In this document: piece by piece, positions 8,118 to 16,290 of the stretch | Layout of the letters: every line of letters begins with the position of its first letter | How positions within the stretch are numbered: the first letter of the stretch is position 1 | Assembly (NCBI RefSeq): GCF_003385555.1 | Contig: NZ_QOHR01000003.1 | Coordinates: 98,776 to 162,775 of the forward strand | DNA: 64,000 nt | Source: Rhodosalinus sediminis | GTDB lineage: Bacteria; Pseudomonadota; Alphaproteobacteria; Rhodobacterales; Rhodobacteraceae | Direction of reading: 5' to 3' | Notes under the pieces: generated by a model | Database searches by the model: none | What the model was told of the DNA's origin: nothing | What the model saw: only the letters and a program-made list of their open reading frames with translations | Program-made: the position numbers and the translations under genes

Positions 8118-9188
8118 ATGGTCGCGCTCTCCGAGGCCACGGGCCCCGTCGCGGGCGACCGCCGCCTCCGCGCGCGCCGCGCCACGCTGGCGCTCGGGGG
8201 GCTGGTGCTCGTCGCCGCCTGGGCGGCGCTCGCCACCGGGGCGGCGGGCGTGTCGCTGCCGCAGGCGCTCGGGCGGCTCGTCACCGGCGCCGGGCTCACC
8301 CTGCAGGAACAGGTCGTGCTCTGGGAGATCCGCCTGCCCCGGCTCGTCACCGGGCTCTGCGTGGGCGCGGCGCTCGCCGTCTCCGGCGCGGTGATGCAGG
8401 GGCTCTTCCGCAACCCGCTCGCCGATCCGGGGCTCGTGGGCGTCGGCGCGGGCGCGGGGCTGGGCGCGGTGACGGCGATCGTCCTCGGCGGGCTCCTGCC
8501 CCCGGCGCTCGCCGCGCTCGCCGGCATCTACACGGTGCCGATCGCCGCCTTCCTCGGCGGCTGGGCGGCGACGCTGATCCTCTACCGCGTCTCCACGCGC
8601 GCGGGGCGGACCTCGGTGGCGACGATGCTGCTCGCGGGCATCGCGCTCGGCGCGCTCGCGGGGGCGGTGACCGGGCTCCTGGTCTATGCCGCCGACGACC
8701 AGCAGCTGCGCGACCTCACCTTCTGGGGTCTCGGCTCGCTCGCCGGGGCGTCGTGGCCCAAGCTCGCGGTGGCGGCGCCGGTGATGCTCTTGGCGATGGC
8801 CGGCACGCTCTGGCTCGCCCGGGGGCTGAACGGCCTCGCCCTCGGCGAGGCGGCGGCGGCGCACCTCGGCGTGCCGGTGCAGCGGATGAAGAACCTCGCC
8901 ATCCTCGCGGTCGCCGCGGCGACCGGCGCGGCGGTGGCGGTCTCGGGCGGCATCGGCTTCATCGGCATCGTGGTGCCGCATCTCCTGCGCCTCGCCACGG
9001 GGCCGGACCACCGCTACCTGCTGCCCAACGCGGCGCTTCTGGGCGCGGCGCTCCTCGTCGGCGCGGACATCGTGGCGCGCAGCGTCATCGCGCCCGCCGA
9101 GCTTCCCATCGGCATCGTCACCGCGCTGATGGGCGCGCCGGTGTTCCTCTGGATCCTGCTGCGCAGGCGCGGCGTCGTGGACCTCTGA
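8118..9188 (+). CDS. hmuU: Haem ABC transporter permease (FecCD family)
   Basis: A 356-residue polytopic membrane protein of the FecCD/BtuC family, with about 9-10 hydrophobic helices after a ~30-residue cytoplasmic head. Family signatures are RLPRLVTGLCVGAALAVSGAVMQGLFRNPLADPGLVGVGAGA-type (seen at about residues 74-112), the coupling-helix region LGVPVQRMKNLAI, and GGIGFIGIVVPHLLR with GPDHRYLLP near residues 275-305. It forms the haem channel as a dimer with HmuV. Starts 4 bp after hmuT; the ATG at 8118 follows TGAGGGG. Confidence 0.94.
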   Translation: MVALSEATGPVAGDRRLRARRATLALGGLVLVAAWAALATGAAGVSLPQALGRLVTGAGLTLQEQVVLWEIRLPRLVTGLCVGAALAVSGAVMQGLFRNPLADPGLVGVGAGAGLGAVTAIVLGGLLPPALAALAGIYTVPIAAFLGGWAATLILYRVSTRAGRTSVATMLLAGIALGALAGAVTGLLVYAADDQQLRDLTFWGLGSLAGASWPKLAVAAPVMLLAMAGTLWLARGLNGLALGEAAAAHLGVPVQRMKNLAILAVAAATGAAVAVSGGIGFIGIVVPHLLRLATGPDHRYLLPNAALLGAALLVGADIVARSVIAPAELPIGIVTALMGAPVFLWILLRRRGVVDL

Positions 9189-9196
9189 GGCGCGCG

Positions 9197-10012
9197 ATGC
9201 TGGAAGCGCACGACATCACCGTCCACCTCGGCAAGAGGCGGATCCTGCACGGCCTCTCGCTCGCCGCCGCGCCGGGGGAGGTCACGGTCATCCTCGGGCC
9301 GAACGGCTCGGGCAAGACGACGCTCCTGCGCGCTGTGACCGGCGACGTGCCGGCCGGGGGGCGTATCGCCCTCGACGGCGCCGACCCGCGCCGCCTCCGC
9401 CCGTGGGAGCTCGCCCGGCGGCGGGCGGTGCTCGCGCAGTTCGCGCGCCTCGCCTTTCCCTTCACCGTGCTGGAGGTCGTCCGCCTCGGCGCGGAGGCGG
9501 CGGGGGAGATCGGCGCGGCCGCGGCGGCGCGCGCCCGCGCGGCGCTCGCGCGGGTCGATCTGGCCGGCTACGAGGGCCGCCTCTATCAGGAGCTCTCGGG
9601 CGGCGAGCAGGCGCGCGTGCAACTCGCCCGCGCCCTCGCGCAGGTCTGGGAACCGAAGGGCCCTGAGGGGCCGCGCTGGCTCTTCCTCGACGAGCCGGTG
9701 GCGAGCCTCGACGTGGCGCATCAGCTTCAGGTCATGGAGATCGCCGCCGATTACGCCCGTCAGGGCGGCGGCGTGATCGCGGTGATGCACGACCTGACGC
9801 TGACGGCGCTCTTCGCGGACAGGGTCGTCCTACTGGAAGCGGGCCGCGTCGCCGCAGAGGGCCCGACGGCGGAGGTCATCCGCGCCGACCGCCTCGCCCG
9901 CGTCTACGGCTGCCGGATCGACGTGACGACGGCGGGCGATCCGCCGCGCCTGATCGTGACGCCGGTGCCGGAGAGACGCGGCGCTGCGGCGGGGGCGCGC
10001 GCCGGAGGCTGA
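9197..10012 (+). CDS. hmuV: Haem ABC transporter ATPase
   Basis: A 271-residue ABC ATPase with Walker A GPNGSGKTT (about residue 37), Q-loop near LAQFARLAFPF, signature LSGGEQARVQLARALAQ, Walker B WLFLDEPVASLD and H-loop VMHDL. It has the HmuV-type ending after RVYGCRIDV. It drives haem import with HmuU and is last in the hmuSTUV operon; the ATG at 9197 lies 8 bp after the hmuU stop. The closing ~20 residues are Arg/Ala/Gly-rich and probably not conserved. Confidence 0.94.
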   Translation: MLEAHDITVHLGKRRILHGLSLAAAPGEVTVILGPNGSGKTTLLRAVTGDVPAGGRIALDGADPRRLRPWELARRRAVLAQFARLAFPFTVLEVVRLGAEAAGEIGAAAAARARAALARVDLAGYEGRLYQELSGGEQARVQLARALAQVWEPKGPEGPRWLFLDEPVASLDVAHQLQVMEIAADYARQGGGVIAVMHDLTLTALFADRVVLLEAGRVAAEGPTAEVIRADRLARVYGCRIDVTTAGDPPRLIVTPVPERRGAAAGARAGG

Positions 10013-10080
10013 ACGCGCGACGACGGCACCGGGCCTGCCGCCCGCGTCCGTTTTACCCGGGGGCGATGCGGGCGGTCCGC

Positions 10081-10166
10081 GCCGCCGGCTCACAGGCCCG
10101 CGCCCAGATCGCCTGTCAGGATCGCCGCCGGCTCACAGGCCCGCGCCCAGATCGCCTGTCAGGATC
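10081..10166. repeat. 43-bp tandem duplication at the 3' end of the dockerin-like gene
   Basis: Two perfect head-to-tail copies: 10081-10123 and 10124-10166, each beginning GCCGCCGGCTCACAGGCCCG. The right copy holds the last 11 codons and stop of the minus-strand gene ending at 10133; the left copy is a detached duplicate of the same tail in the intergenic space after hmuV. The geometry is the same as that of the tonB tail repeat at the window start, but here the copies are identical and therefore young. Confidence 0.95.
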
Positions 10167-12193
10167 GCCGCCGCGGAAAGCTCCCAGCTGCCTGTCTCCG
10201 ACACGGTGAACGGCAAGCCCGCGCTCAGGCTGTCCGGGGCCGGCGCCTCGGGGTCGAGGATCACCCACTGCGGCGGCGTCTCCGTCTCGAGGCCCACGGC
10301 GACCCGCAGCACGTCGAGCGCGTCGTCCACGCCGATCTCGCCGTCTTGGTCGAAATCCGCGGCGAGCCGGTCGGCGGGGCGCGCCGGCCCGAAGCTCGGC
10401 TCCAGCCCCACGGCGAGGCGCAGCACGTCGAGCGCGTCCCCGACCCCGAGTTGCGGGTCCCCGCTCGCGATCGGGCGCGCGATCTCGACGTGCCCGCGCG
10501 TGCCCGCCGCGGCGGAGAGGTCGATCCGGCCCTCGGCGTCCGCGTCCACCACGAAGGCCAACCCGTCGTCCGGCCTGACGGTCGCGCGCGCCCCCGCGAA
10601 CCAGGGCTCCGGCGCCTCCGAGCCGATCCGGAAGACCCGCGCGCCGTCCGGGCCGGCGCCGGGCGGGACCTCGGCGGGGTCCGGCGCCGGGGCGGGGTCG
10701 GGCGCGCGCGGCACGAGGGCGATGCGATCCGGCCACGGAAACGCCGGGCTGAAGAGGCTCTCCGGCGCGATCGGCCTGCCGTCTGCGCTGTCGATCCGCA
10801 CCACGTCGTCGCGGAACGCCAGCCGGGCCCCGGTGTCCGTCTCCGCGCCCTCCAGCTGACCGGGGTTGCGCAACATCCTGAAGCCCGACAGGTCCAGCCG
10901 GTCCGTCCCCGGCTCGAAGTCCGTGATGCGCACGGTCGCGCCGCCGCCGGGCAGCACGAAGAGGTCCGCGCCGGCGCCCCCGGTCAGCCGCCCGCCGGCC
11001 GGACCGGCGACGAGGATATCGTCGCCCGCGCCCCCGCGCAGCGTGGCGTCGCCGCCCTCCGCGACGAGGAGATCCCGGCCCGGCCCGCCGTCCAGCGTCC
11101 CGTCGCCGCGCCGCACCACGCCCGGCGCGCCCATCGTCGCCCGGAGATGGGCGAGGCCGCCCGCGTCCTCGGTCGCGGCGAACACGTGCAGCGCTCCGTC
11201 CGCGACCGTCATGTGCAGCCCCGTCACGTCGTCGAGGCGCGCCCCGGTCGCGCTGGCGAGGCTGTCCAGATGGACGAGGCGCCCGCCGGGCAGCAGGGTG
11301 AAGAGGCTCACGCCGTCGTCGGCGCCCCCTGCGGCCACGAAAACCTGTCCGCCGATCTCGGCGGCCGCGACATCCTGCACCCCGCCGAATCGGGTCGTGC
11401 GCATATCGATCAGGTGATCGCGGACCGCGGTGCTGCCGTCCGCCGCGACCTCCACGACGGAGAGCGACTGGCTTCCGGCCGCCGCCACGAGGGCGAAATG
11501 CCCGCCGTGCGCCGCGACCATCTCGACCGCGGTCGGCGCGGCGATGGCGAGCCCGTCGCCCGGCCCCGTCGCATCGACCGGTTCGAGCGCGCCCGTGTCG
11601 GTGAGATGCGCGCCGAAAAGTTCCCTGTCCGAGAGCGCCGCGACCGTCGCGCCGTCCGGCCCCGGCCCGACCGCGACGCCCGCCGCTGCGCCCGCCGCCG
11701 GACCCGTCACCGCGCCGAGGTCCGAGAGCGCGCCCGCGGCATCGACACGGTAGAGCCGCAGCGCCCCCGCCCCGCCGAGCGCCAGCACTCCGCCGCCCGT
11801 CTCCTCCGCGCGGAAATCCAGCCGCTCGACCGTCCGCGGCCCCACCGGGAGGTCGAGGTCCGGCGCCGGATCGGCGAAGCGCCCGTCGGACCGCAGGGCG
11901 CGGGCCGTCAGCGCCCCGTCGGAGCCCCCGAAGAGGAGGACCGGCCCGCCGGGCCCGGGAACCACCGCGAGATCCTCCGCCGGGCGCCCAGTGCGGTCGG
12001 GCGCGTAGGCGGCGCGATCATGGAGCCGAAGCGGCTCCGCCGACGTCAGGTGGTAGGCGCTCAGCCCGCCGACCGCGCCCGTGGAGGTATAGACGACCAC
12101 CGCGCCGTCCACCTCGGCCGAGGTGATCGCGCGAATGGCCGTGTCCAGCGTCTCCCGGCCGCTCGTCGCCCGGTTTTCGAACGTCAAGCGCAT
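10133..12193 (-). CDS. Beta-propeller/RTX protein with a dockerin-like repeat pair
   Basis: A 686-residue predicted type I secretion substrate without a Sec signal. Residues ~1-350 form repeating beta-propeller-like blades (for example GGSDGALTARALRSDGRF, GGVLALGGAGALRLYRVDAAGALSDLG). Residues ~355-425 hold RTX nonapeptides ([45 protein letters not shown]) ending ITDFEPGTDRLDLSGF. Residues ~578-636 hold two dockerin-like repeats: a degenerate one (GDPQLGVGDALDVLRLAVGL) and one with a complete calcium loop (DFDQDGEIGVDDALDVLRVAVGL). The tail carries QWVILDPEA. It is transcribed away from the type I secretion operon, which also encodes a protein with a cohesin-like domain. The dockerin call rests on the loop spacing D.D.D..I..DDA and the duplicated LDVLR.AVGLE; true cohesin binding is inference. 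Confidence 0.7.
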   Translation of the reverse strand: MRLTFENRATSGRETLDTAIRAITSAEVDGAVVVYTSTGAVGGLSAYHLTSAEPLRLHDRAAYAPDRTGRPAEDLAVVPGPGGPVLLFGGSDGALTARALRSDGRFADPAPDLDLPVGPRTVERLDFRAEETGGGVLALGGAGALRLYRVDAAGALSDLGAVTGPAAGAAAGVAVGPGPDGATVAALSDRELFGAHLTDTGALEPVDATGPGDGLAIAAPTAVEMVAAHGGHFALVAAAGSQSLSVVEVAADGSTAVRDHLIDMRTTRFGGVQDVAAAEIGGQVFVAAGGADDGVSLFTLLPGGRLVHLDSLASATGARLDDVTGLHMTVADGALHVFAATEDAGGLAHLRATMGAPGVVRRGDGTLDGGPGRDLLVAEGGDATLRGGAGDDILVAGPAGGRLTGGAGADLFVLPGGGATVRITDFEPGTDRLDLSGFRMLRNPGQLEGAETDTGARLAFRDDVVRIDSADGRPIAPESLFSPAFPWPDRIALVPRAPDPAPAPDPAEVPPGAGPDGARVFRIGSEAPEPWFAGARATVRPDDGLAFVVDADAEGRIDLSAAAGTRGHVEIARPIASGDPQLGVGDALDVLRLAVGLEPSFGPARPADRLAADFDQDGEIGVDDALDVLRVAVGLETETPPQWVILDPEAPAPDSLSAGLPFTVSETGSWELSAAAILTGDLGAGL

Positions 12194-12452
12194 CTCAGCC
12201 CCCCATGCCTAAGCCGCAGGAGGGGAGACTGACCGCCGCGCCCGGCCGGCTCCCGGACGAAACCGTGTCGAAAATGCGGACAGTCCGGCGCGCTTTAGGA
12301 AAATGGCAACGGCTGGCGAGTCACAAGAGGACAAGCCGCGTTTCGCGCGGGGGCGCAGGACACACGCCGGACCTCCAGCGCGACGCGACCACGGATCGCC
12401 CGGCCGTCGCACAGCCCGCGCGCGCCGGACCCTGAATGGAAGGAGGCCGCCC

Positions 12453-15434
12453 GTGACGACCCATCGCCCCGCCCCCCCCGCGCCGGTGTCCGCCGACGAT
12501 GCCGACCGCAAGGCCCACATCCGCAGGTGGATCGCCCGGCGGTCACGGGCGGCCGGGCGCGCCGGCGCCGGGCTGCTGGCCCCCCTGCTCACCCTGCCGG
12601 CCCTCGCCGCGGCGCAGGGGCGCGAGGGGTTCGTGACCGCCTCCGGCATCGACGGCGTGGAGGGGGTCGCGTTGCAACCCGATGGCTCCGCACGCCTCGA
12701 GATGGCCAACGGCGTCGACGTCTCCGTCCCGGCGGCGGACGTCCGGCTCGGCGCCGATGGCCGGGTGCTCGTGGCGGACCGCATCGTCGAGGTCGCCGCC
12801 GAGGTCCTCGCGGCGGAGGCCGTGGGCACGGCCGGCGCCGGCGGCGGAGCGGCCGGCGGGGGCGGCTTCGGCGGCGGCGCCATCGCCGCCGGCGGCGGGC
12901 TCGCGGCGGTGGCCGGCGGCGCGGCCGGTGGCGGCGGCGGCTCGGGCGGGGGCGGCGGCGCGACACCGCCCCCGCCCCCCGTGCTCGACAGCAGCCTTCT
13001 GAGCGCCGGCGGCTTCGCCAACGGCGACATCGACCTCGGCCCGGCGCCGGAGGGGACCGAGGAGCTCACGGTCACCCTCGCCGGCTCGGACGGACCCACG
13101 ATCGAGCGGACGGTCACCCCGGACAGCGCGGGCGACTGGGTCTTTCCGGAGCCGCCGGACGGCTTCCCGCAGGGCGACCTGCGCGTGACAGCGATCGCGC
13201 GCGACGCGGAGGGCGCGGAAATCGACCGCGTCGCGCAGGACATCCGCATCGACACCGTGCCCCCGACCATTTCCCTCGATGACACCGGCGTGGGGGCCGA
13301 CGGTGTTCTCGACATCGCGGAGCGGGACGCCGGCCTCACGATCAGCGGGACGACCGATGCGGAAGACGGCCAGACGGTGACGCTGACCCTCGGCACCGCG
13401 TCCGGGCAATTGGCCGAGGTCACCGCGACGGTCGCCGCGGGCGCCTGGAGCGCCGAGATCGCGCCGGAGGACCTCGCCGGCCTGTCGGACGGCGACGCGG
13501 TCACCGTCGAGGCCACGGTCGCCGACGCGGCGGGCAACCCTGCGGACACCCCGGCGACCGCCACTTTCGACGCGGATCTCGCCGCCCCCGAAATCGAGAT
13601 CGACACCATCTCGGGCGACGACGTGATCGGCCTCGCTGACGCGACCGACGCCGACGGGCTGACCGTCACCGGGACCACGTCGGCCGGCGCCGGGCAGACG
13701 GTCACGCTGAGCTTCGCGGGCGCCGACTACACCGACACCGTCACCGCGGAGGCGGGCGGCGCCAACACCTGGGCCGTGACCGTGCCGCAATCCGCGCTCG
13801 AGAGCCTGCGGGCCGAGGCGGGGGCCGACGCGCAGATCTCTGGAATCACCCTCCGTGCGACGGTGACCGACGCGGCCGGCAATCCGGCGACCCCGGCCGA
13901 GACGACGATCGACGCCGATTTCCGCGGCCCGTCCATCACCCTCGACGCGATCGCCGGCGACGACCGCATCGACGTCGCCGAACGCGAGGGCGGCGTGACG
14001 ATTTCGGGGCGGACGACCAACGTCGGCGAGGGCCGGACCGTGACCGTCACGATCGACGACCCCGACGTGGGCGACCTGACGGCCACCACCGACGCGACAG
14101 GCGCCTGGTCGGCCCTGCTGCCGCAAGCCAGCGTGGCGGCCCTCCCGGACCCCGGGACGGTGCAGGTCGAGGCCCGCGTGACGGATGCCGACGGCATCGC
14201 GGCGACCGCCACGACCGAGCTTTCGTCGAATTTTCAGCCGATCCTCACGCTCGACCAGATCGGCGAGGGAGGGGTGGTGGACCTGTCCGATACCGCGCCC
14301 CCGGAGATCACGGGGACGACGCTCGGGATCGAGGCCGGGCGCGCGGTGACCGTCGTCGCAAGCGATCCGGACGGTGAAATCCTCAACGCGACGGCCCCCG
14401 TGAACGCGGATGGCAGCTGGCGCCTCGAGGTGCGGCAGGCGACGATCGACTCGCTGGACGCGGGCGCGACCGTCGACGTGACCGCGACCGCCACCAACGC
14501 CGACGGCCGCGCCGCCGAGCCGGCGAGCGCGCAGGTGGAGATCTACCTGCCCGCGGCCTTCGTCGTCGCCGGCACGGCGGAGACCGGCGCGACCCTGACG
14601 CTGAGCGCCATCGCCGGCGAAACGCTGGACAGCAACGAGGGCGTCGAGACCACGATGACCTTCGACCCGGCGGAGGCGGAATACGTGTCGGGGAGCGCCG
14701 ACGACAACTTCGATCTGTTCACCGTGAACGAAGACACCGCGTCCACGGGACGCGTCATCTTCACCGGCGGAACGGCCGGGACCCAGCTCGACGCAGGGGA
14801 GGTCATGTACAGCTTCGACATGACCGACCAGGGGGCCGGCCCGATCACCCTGCGCTTCAGCGACGACGTGCAGGGCGGCCCGACGGAGCTCCGGATCGGG
14901 ACGGCGGGCGCGGATACCCTGACGGCCGGCGCGGGCGACTCCGTGCTGCAGGGACGCGGTGGCGACGACGCGCTCGACGTCTCGGCGAGCGGCGCGACCA
15001 TCGTCGTCTTCGACAGCGACGCGGCCGCGAACGGCACCGACACGGTGACCGGCTTCACGACCGGCGACACGTCGCTGGCCGACACGATCGCCTTCACCGG
15101 GGCCGCGGATCTCCGCGGCGCAGGGGACACGGTGCAGGCGCTGGCGGGGGGCGCGGCCCTCGGCGCCGACACCGGCTTCGTCGTGTTCACCACCGCCCTC
15201 TCCGATACGCGCGACGCCACGCTGGAAGCCGCCGCCGAAGGCCTCGGGGGGACAACCGCCGGCGACGCCTTCTACCTGCTCGCCGGCGACGGGACGGACG
15301 CCGCCCTCGCGCGCGCGGAGATCGCGGGCCCGGACGATGCGAGCGTCGCGGTCATGGCCGGGTTCGAGGGCATCGGCGACCTCGCCGCGCTGCGCCCCGA
15401 CGCGATCATCCTGCCCGACCAGACGCCGACCTGA
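12453..15434 (+). CDS. Ig-like repeat surface adhesin with cohesin-like domain, type I secretion substrate
   Basis: A 993-residue protein with no ordinary signal peptide. Residues ~55-115 form an N-terminal beta-rich module (ASGIDGVEGVALQPDGSARL, DGRVLVADRIVEV) resembling retention/prefix modules of LapA/BapA-type adhesins. A Gly-rich linker (~125-170) and PPPPPV follow. Next are about five Ig-like repeats of ~95-105 residues (PTISLD, APEIEIDTISGDDVIGLAD, GPSITLDAIAGDDRIDVAE, PILTLDQIGEGGVVDLSD). Residues ~701-807 show a cohesin-like pattern (TMTFDPAEAEYVSG, GRVIFTGG, GEVMYSFDM, GPITLRFS). The C-terminus has a short RTX stretch and a type I secretion-like end. The GTG at 12453 is chosen because GGAAGGAGG precedes it. 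It heads the operon with SapC and the exporter, which is presumably its own export machine. Confidence 0.75.
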   Translation: MTTHRPAPPAPVSADDADRKAHIRRWIARRSRAAGRAGAGLLAPLLTLPALAAAQGREGFVTASGIDGVEGVALQPDGSARLEMANGVDVSVPAADVRLGADGRVLVADRIVEVAAEVLAAEAVGTAGAGGGAAGGGGFGGGAIAAGGGLAAVAGGAAGGGGGSGGGGGATPPPPPVLDSSLLSAGGFANGDIDLGPAPEGTEELTVTLAGSDGPTIERTVTPDSAGDWVFPEPPDGFPQGDLRVTAIARDAEGAEIDRVAQDIRIDTVPPTISLDDTGVGADGVLDIAERDAGLTISGTTDAEDGQTVTLTLGTASGQLAEVTATVAAGAWSAEIAPEDLAGLSDGDAVTVEATVADAAGNPADTPATATFDADLAAPEIEIDTISGDDVIGLADATDADGLTVTGTTSAGAGQTVTLSFAGADYTDTVTAEAGGANTWAVTVPQSALESLRAEAGADAQISGITLRATVTDAAGNPATPAETTIDADFRGPSITLDAIAGDDRIDVAEREGGVTISGRTTNVGEGRTVTVTIDDPDVGDLTATTDATGAWSALLPQASVAALPDPGTVQVEARVTDADGIAATATTELSSNFQPILTLDQIGEGGVVDLSDTAPPEITGTTLGIEAGRAVTVVASDPDGEILNATAPVNADGSWRLEVRQATIDSLDAGATVDVTATATNADGRAAEPASAQVEIYLPAAFVVAGTAETGATLTLSAIAGETLDSNEGVETTMTFDPAEAEYVSGSADDNFDLFTVNEDTASTGRVIFTGGTAGTQLDAGEVMYSFDMTDQGAGPITLRFSDDVQGGPTELRIGTAGADTLTAGAGDSVLQGRGGDDALDVSASGATIVVFDSDAAANGTDTVTGFTTGDTSLADTIAFTGAADLRGAGDTVQALAGGAALGADTGFVVFTTALSDTRDATLEAAAEGLGGTTAGDAFYLLAGDGTDAALARAEIAGPDDASVAVMAGFEGIGDLAALRPDAIILPDQTPT

Positions 15435-15486
15435 CCGCCGGCAAGAGATCGCCGCCGGACCGAAACCTGGACCAAGCGCCGCACCG

Positions 15487-16290
15487 ATGACCGACGCCAC
15501 GCCGCCAGCCCCGATCGCCGTCAGTCAGGCCCGCCACGCCGGCCGGTTCTGGCGGCGCTTCACCTCCTACGCGTTCGCGCGGCGCTGGCGCTGCGTCGAC
15601 GTGGTCATGGCCGAGCTCGCCCCGGCGGCGAGCGCCTTTCCCCTCGTCTTCCGCCGAACGGCGTGGCAGGAGATCGTGCCCGTCGCGCTGCTCCGCCTCG
15701 GCGCCTCGGGCACCACGCCCTTCGTGACCGCGGAGGGGCGTTGGCGGGGCACCTACGTCCCCTCCGCGTTGCGCGCCCATCCGTTCAGCGCGCGGCCCGG
15801 GGCGCAGAGCGGCGAACTGGTGCTGATGGTCGACGAGACCACGGGCCTCGTCACCGACGACCCATCGGACGAGCCCTTCTTCACCGGGGCCGCCCCCGCG
15901 CCGCCGCTCGAGCAGGTGCTGGACTTCTTCCGCGCGCGGGCGCGCTCCGCGCAGCGGACGCGGGAGGCCTGCGCGGCGCTCGACGCGCAGGGGGTGCTCA
16001 CGCCGCTGTCGCCTCTGCCGGGAATGCACGAGAGCGACGCGGCGGGGCTCCTCGCCGTCGATACCGAGCGGGTCGAGGCGCTCGACGGCCGCCAAATCCC
16101 CGCGCTCTGGCAGAGCGGCGCGCTCCGCCTCGCCGAGGCGCATCGCGTCTCGCTCCAGCACGCGGCGTGGATGGCGCGCGCCGTGCAGGCCTCCGCCGCG
16201 CGCGCGCCCGAGCCATCGCCGCCGCCCGACGACGGCCTGTCCGGCTTCCTCGCCGCGCTTTCGGACGACCGCGCGCGGAGCCAGCCGTGA
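15487..16290 (+). CDS. SapC family protein
   Basis: A 267-residue cytoplasmic-looking protein matching the SapC family: RRFTSYAFARRWRCVDVVMAELA, then FPLVFRR, and RGTYVPSALRAHPFSARPG, VDETTGLVTDD..DEPFFTG, and a C-terminal half with VLTPLSPLPGMHESDA. sapC was first seen next to the S-layer protein type I exporter of Campylobacter fetus; its biochemical role is not established. Here it lies between the adhesin and the TolC-type gene and overlaps the latter by 4 bp, so it is encoded within the export operon. A role in handling or modifying the secreted adhesin is inference. ATG chosen at 15487, 52 bp after the adhesin stop. Confidence 0.85.
   Translation: MTDATPPAPIAVSQARHAGRFWRRFTSYAFARRWRCVDVVMAELAPAASAFPLVFRRTAWQEIVPVALLRLGASGTTPFVTAEGRWRGTYVPSALRAHPFSARPGAQSGELVLMVDETTGLVTDDPSDEPFFTGAAPAPPLEQVLDFFRARARSAQRTREACAALDAQGVLTPLSPLPGMHESDAAGLLAVDTERVEALDGRQIPALWQSGALRLAEAHRVSLQHAAWMARAVQASAARAPEPSPPPDDGLSGFLAALSDDRARSQP

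Noticed and set aside
12835-12965. GGC-rich run as a possible structured or regulatory element
   Set aside because: It encodes the Gly-rich linker of the adhesin in frame and needs no other explanation.
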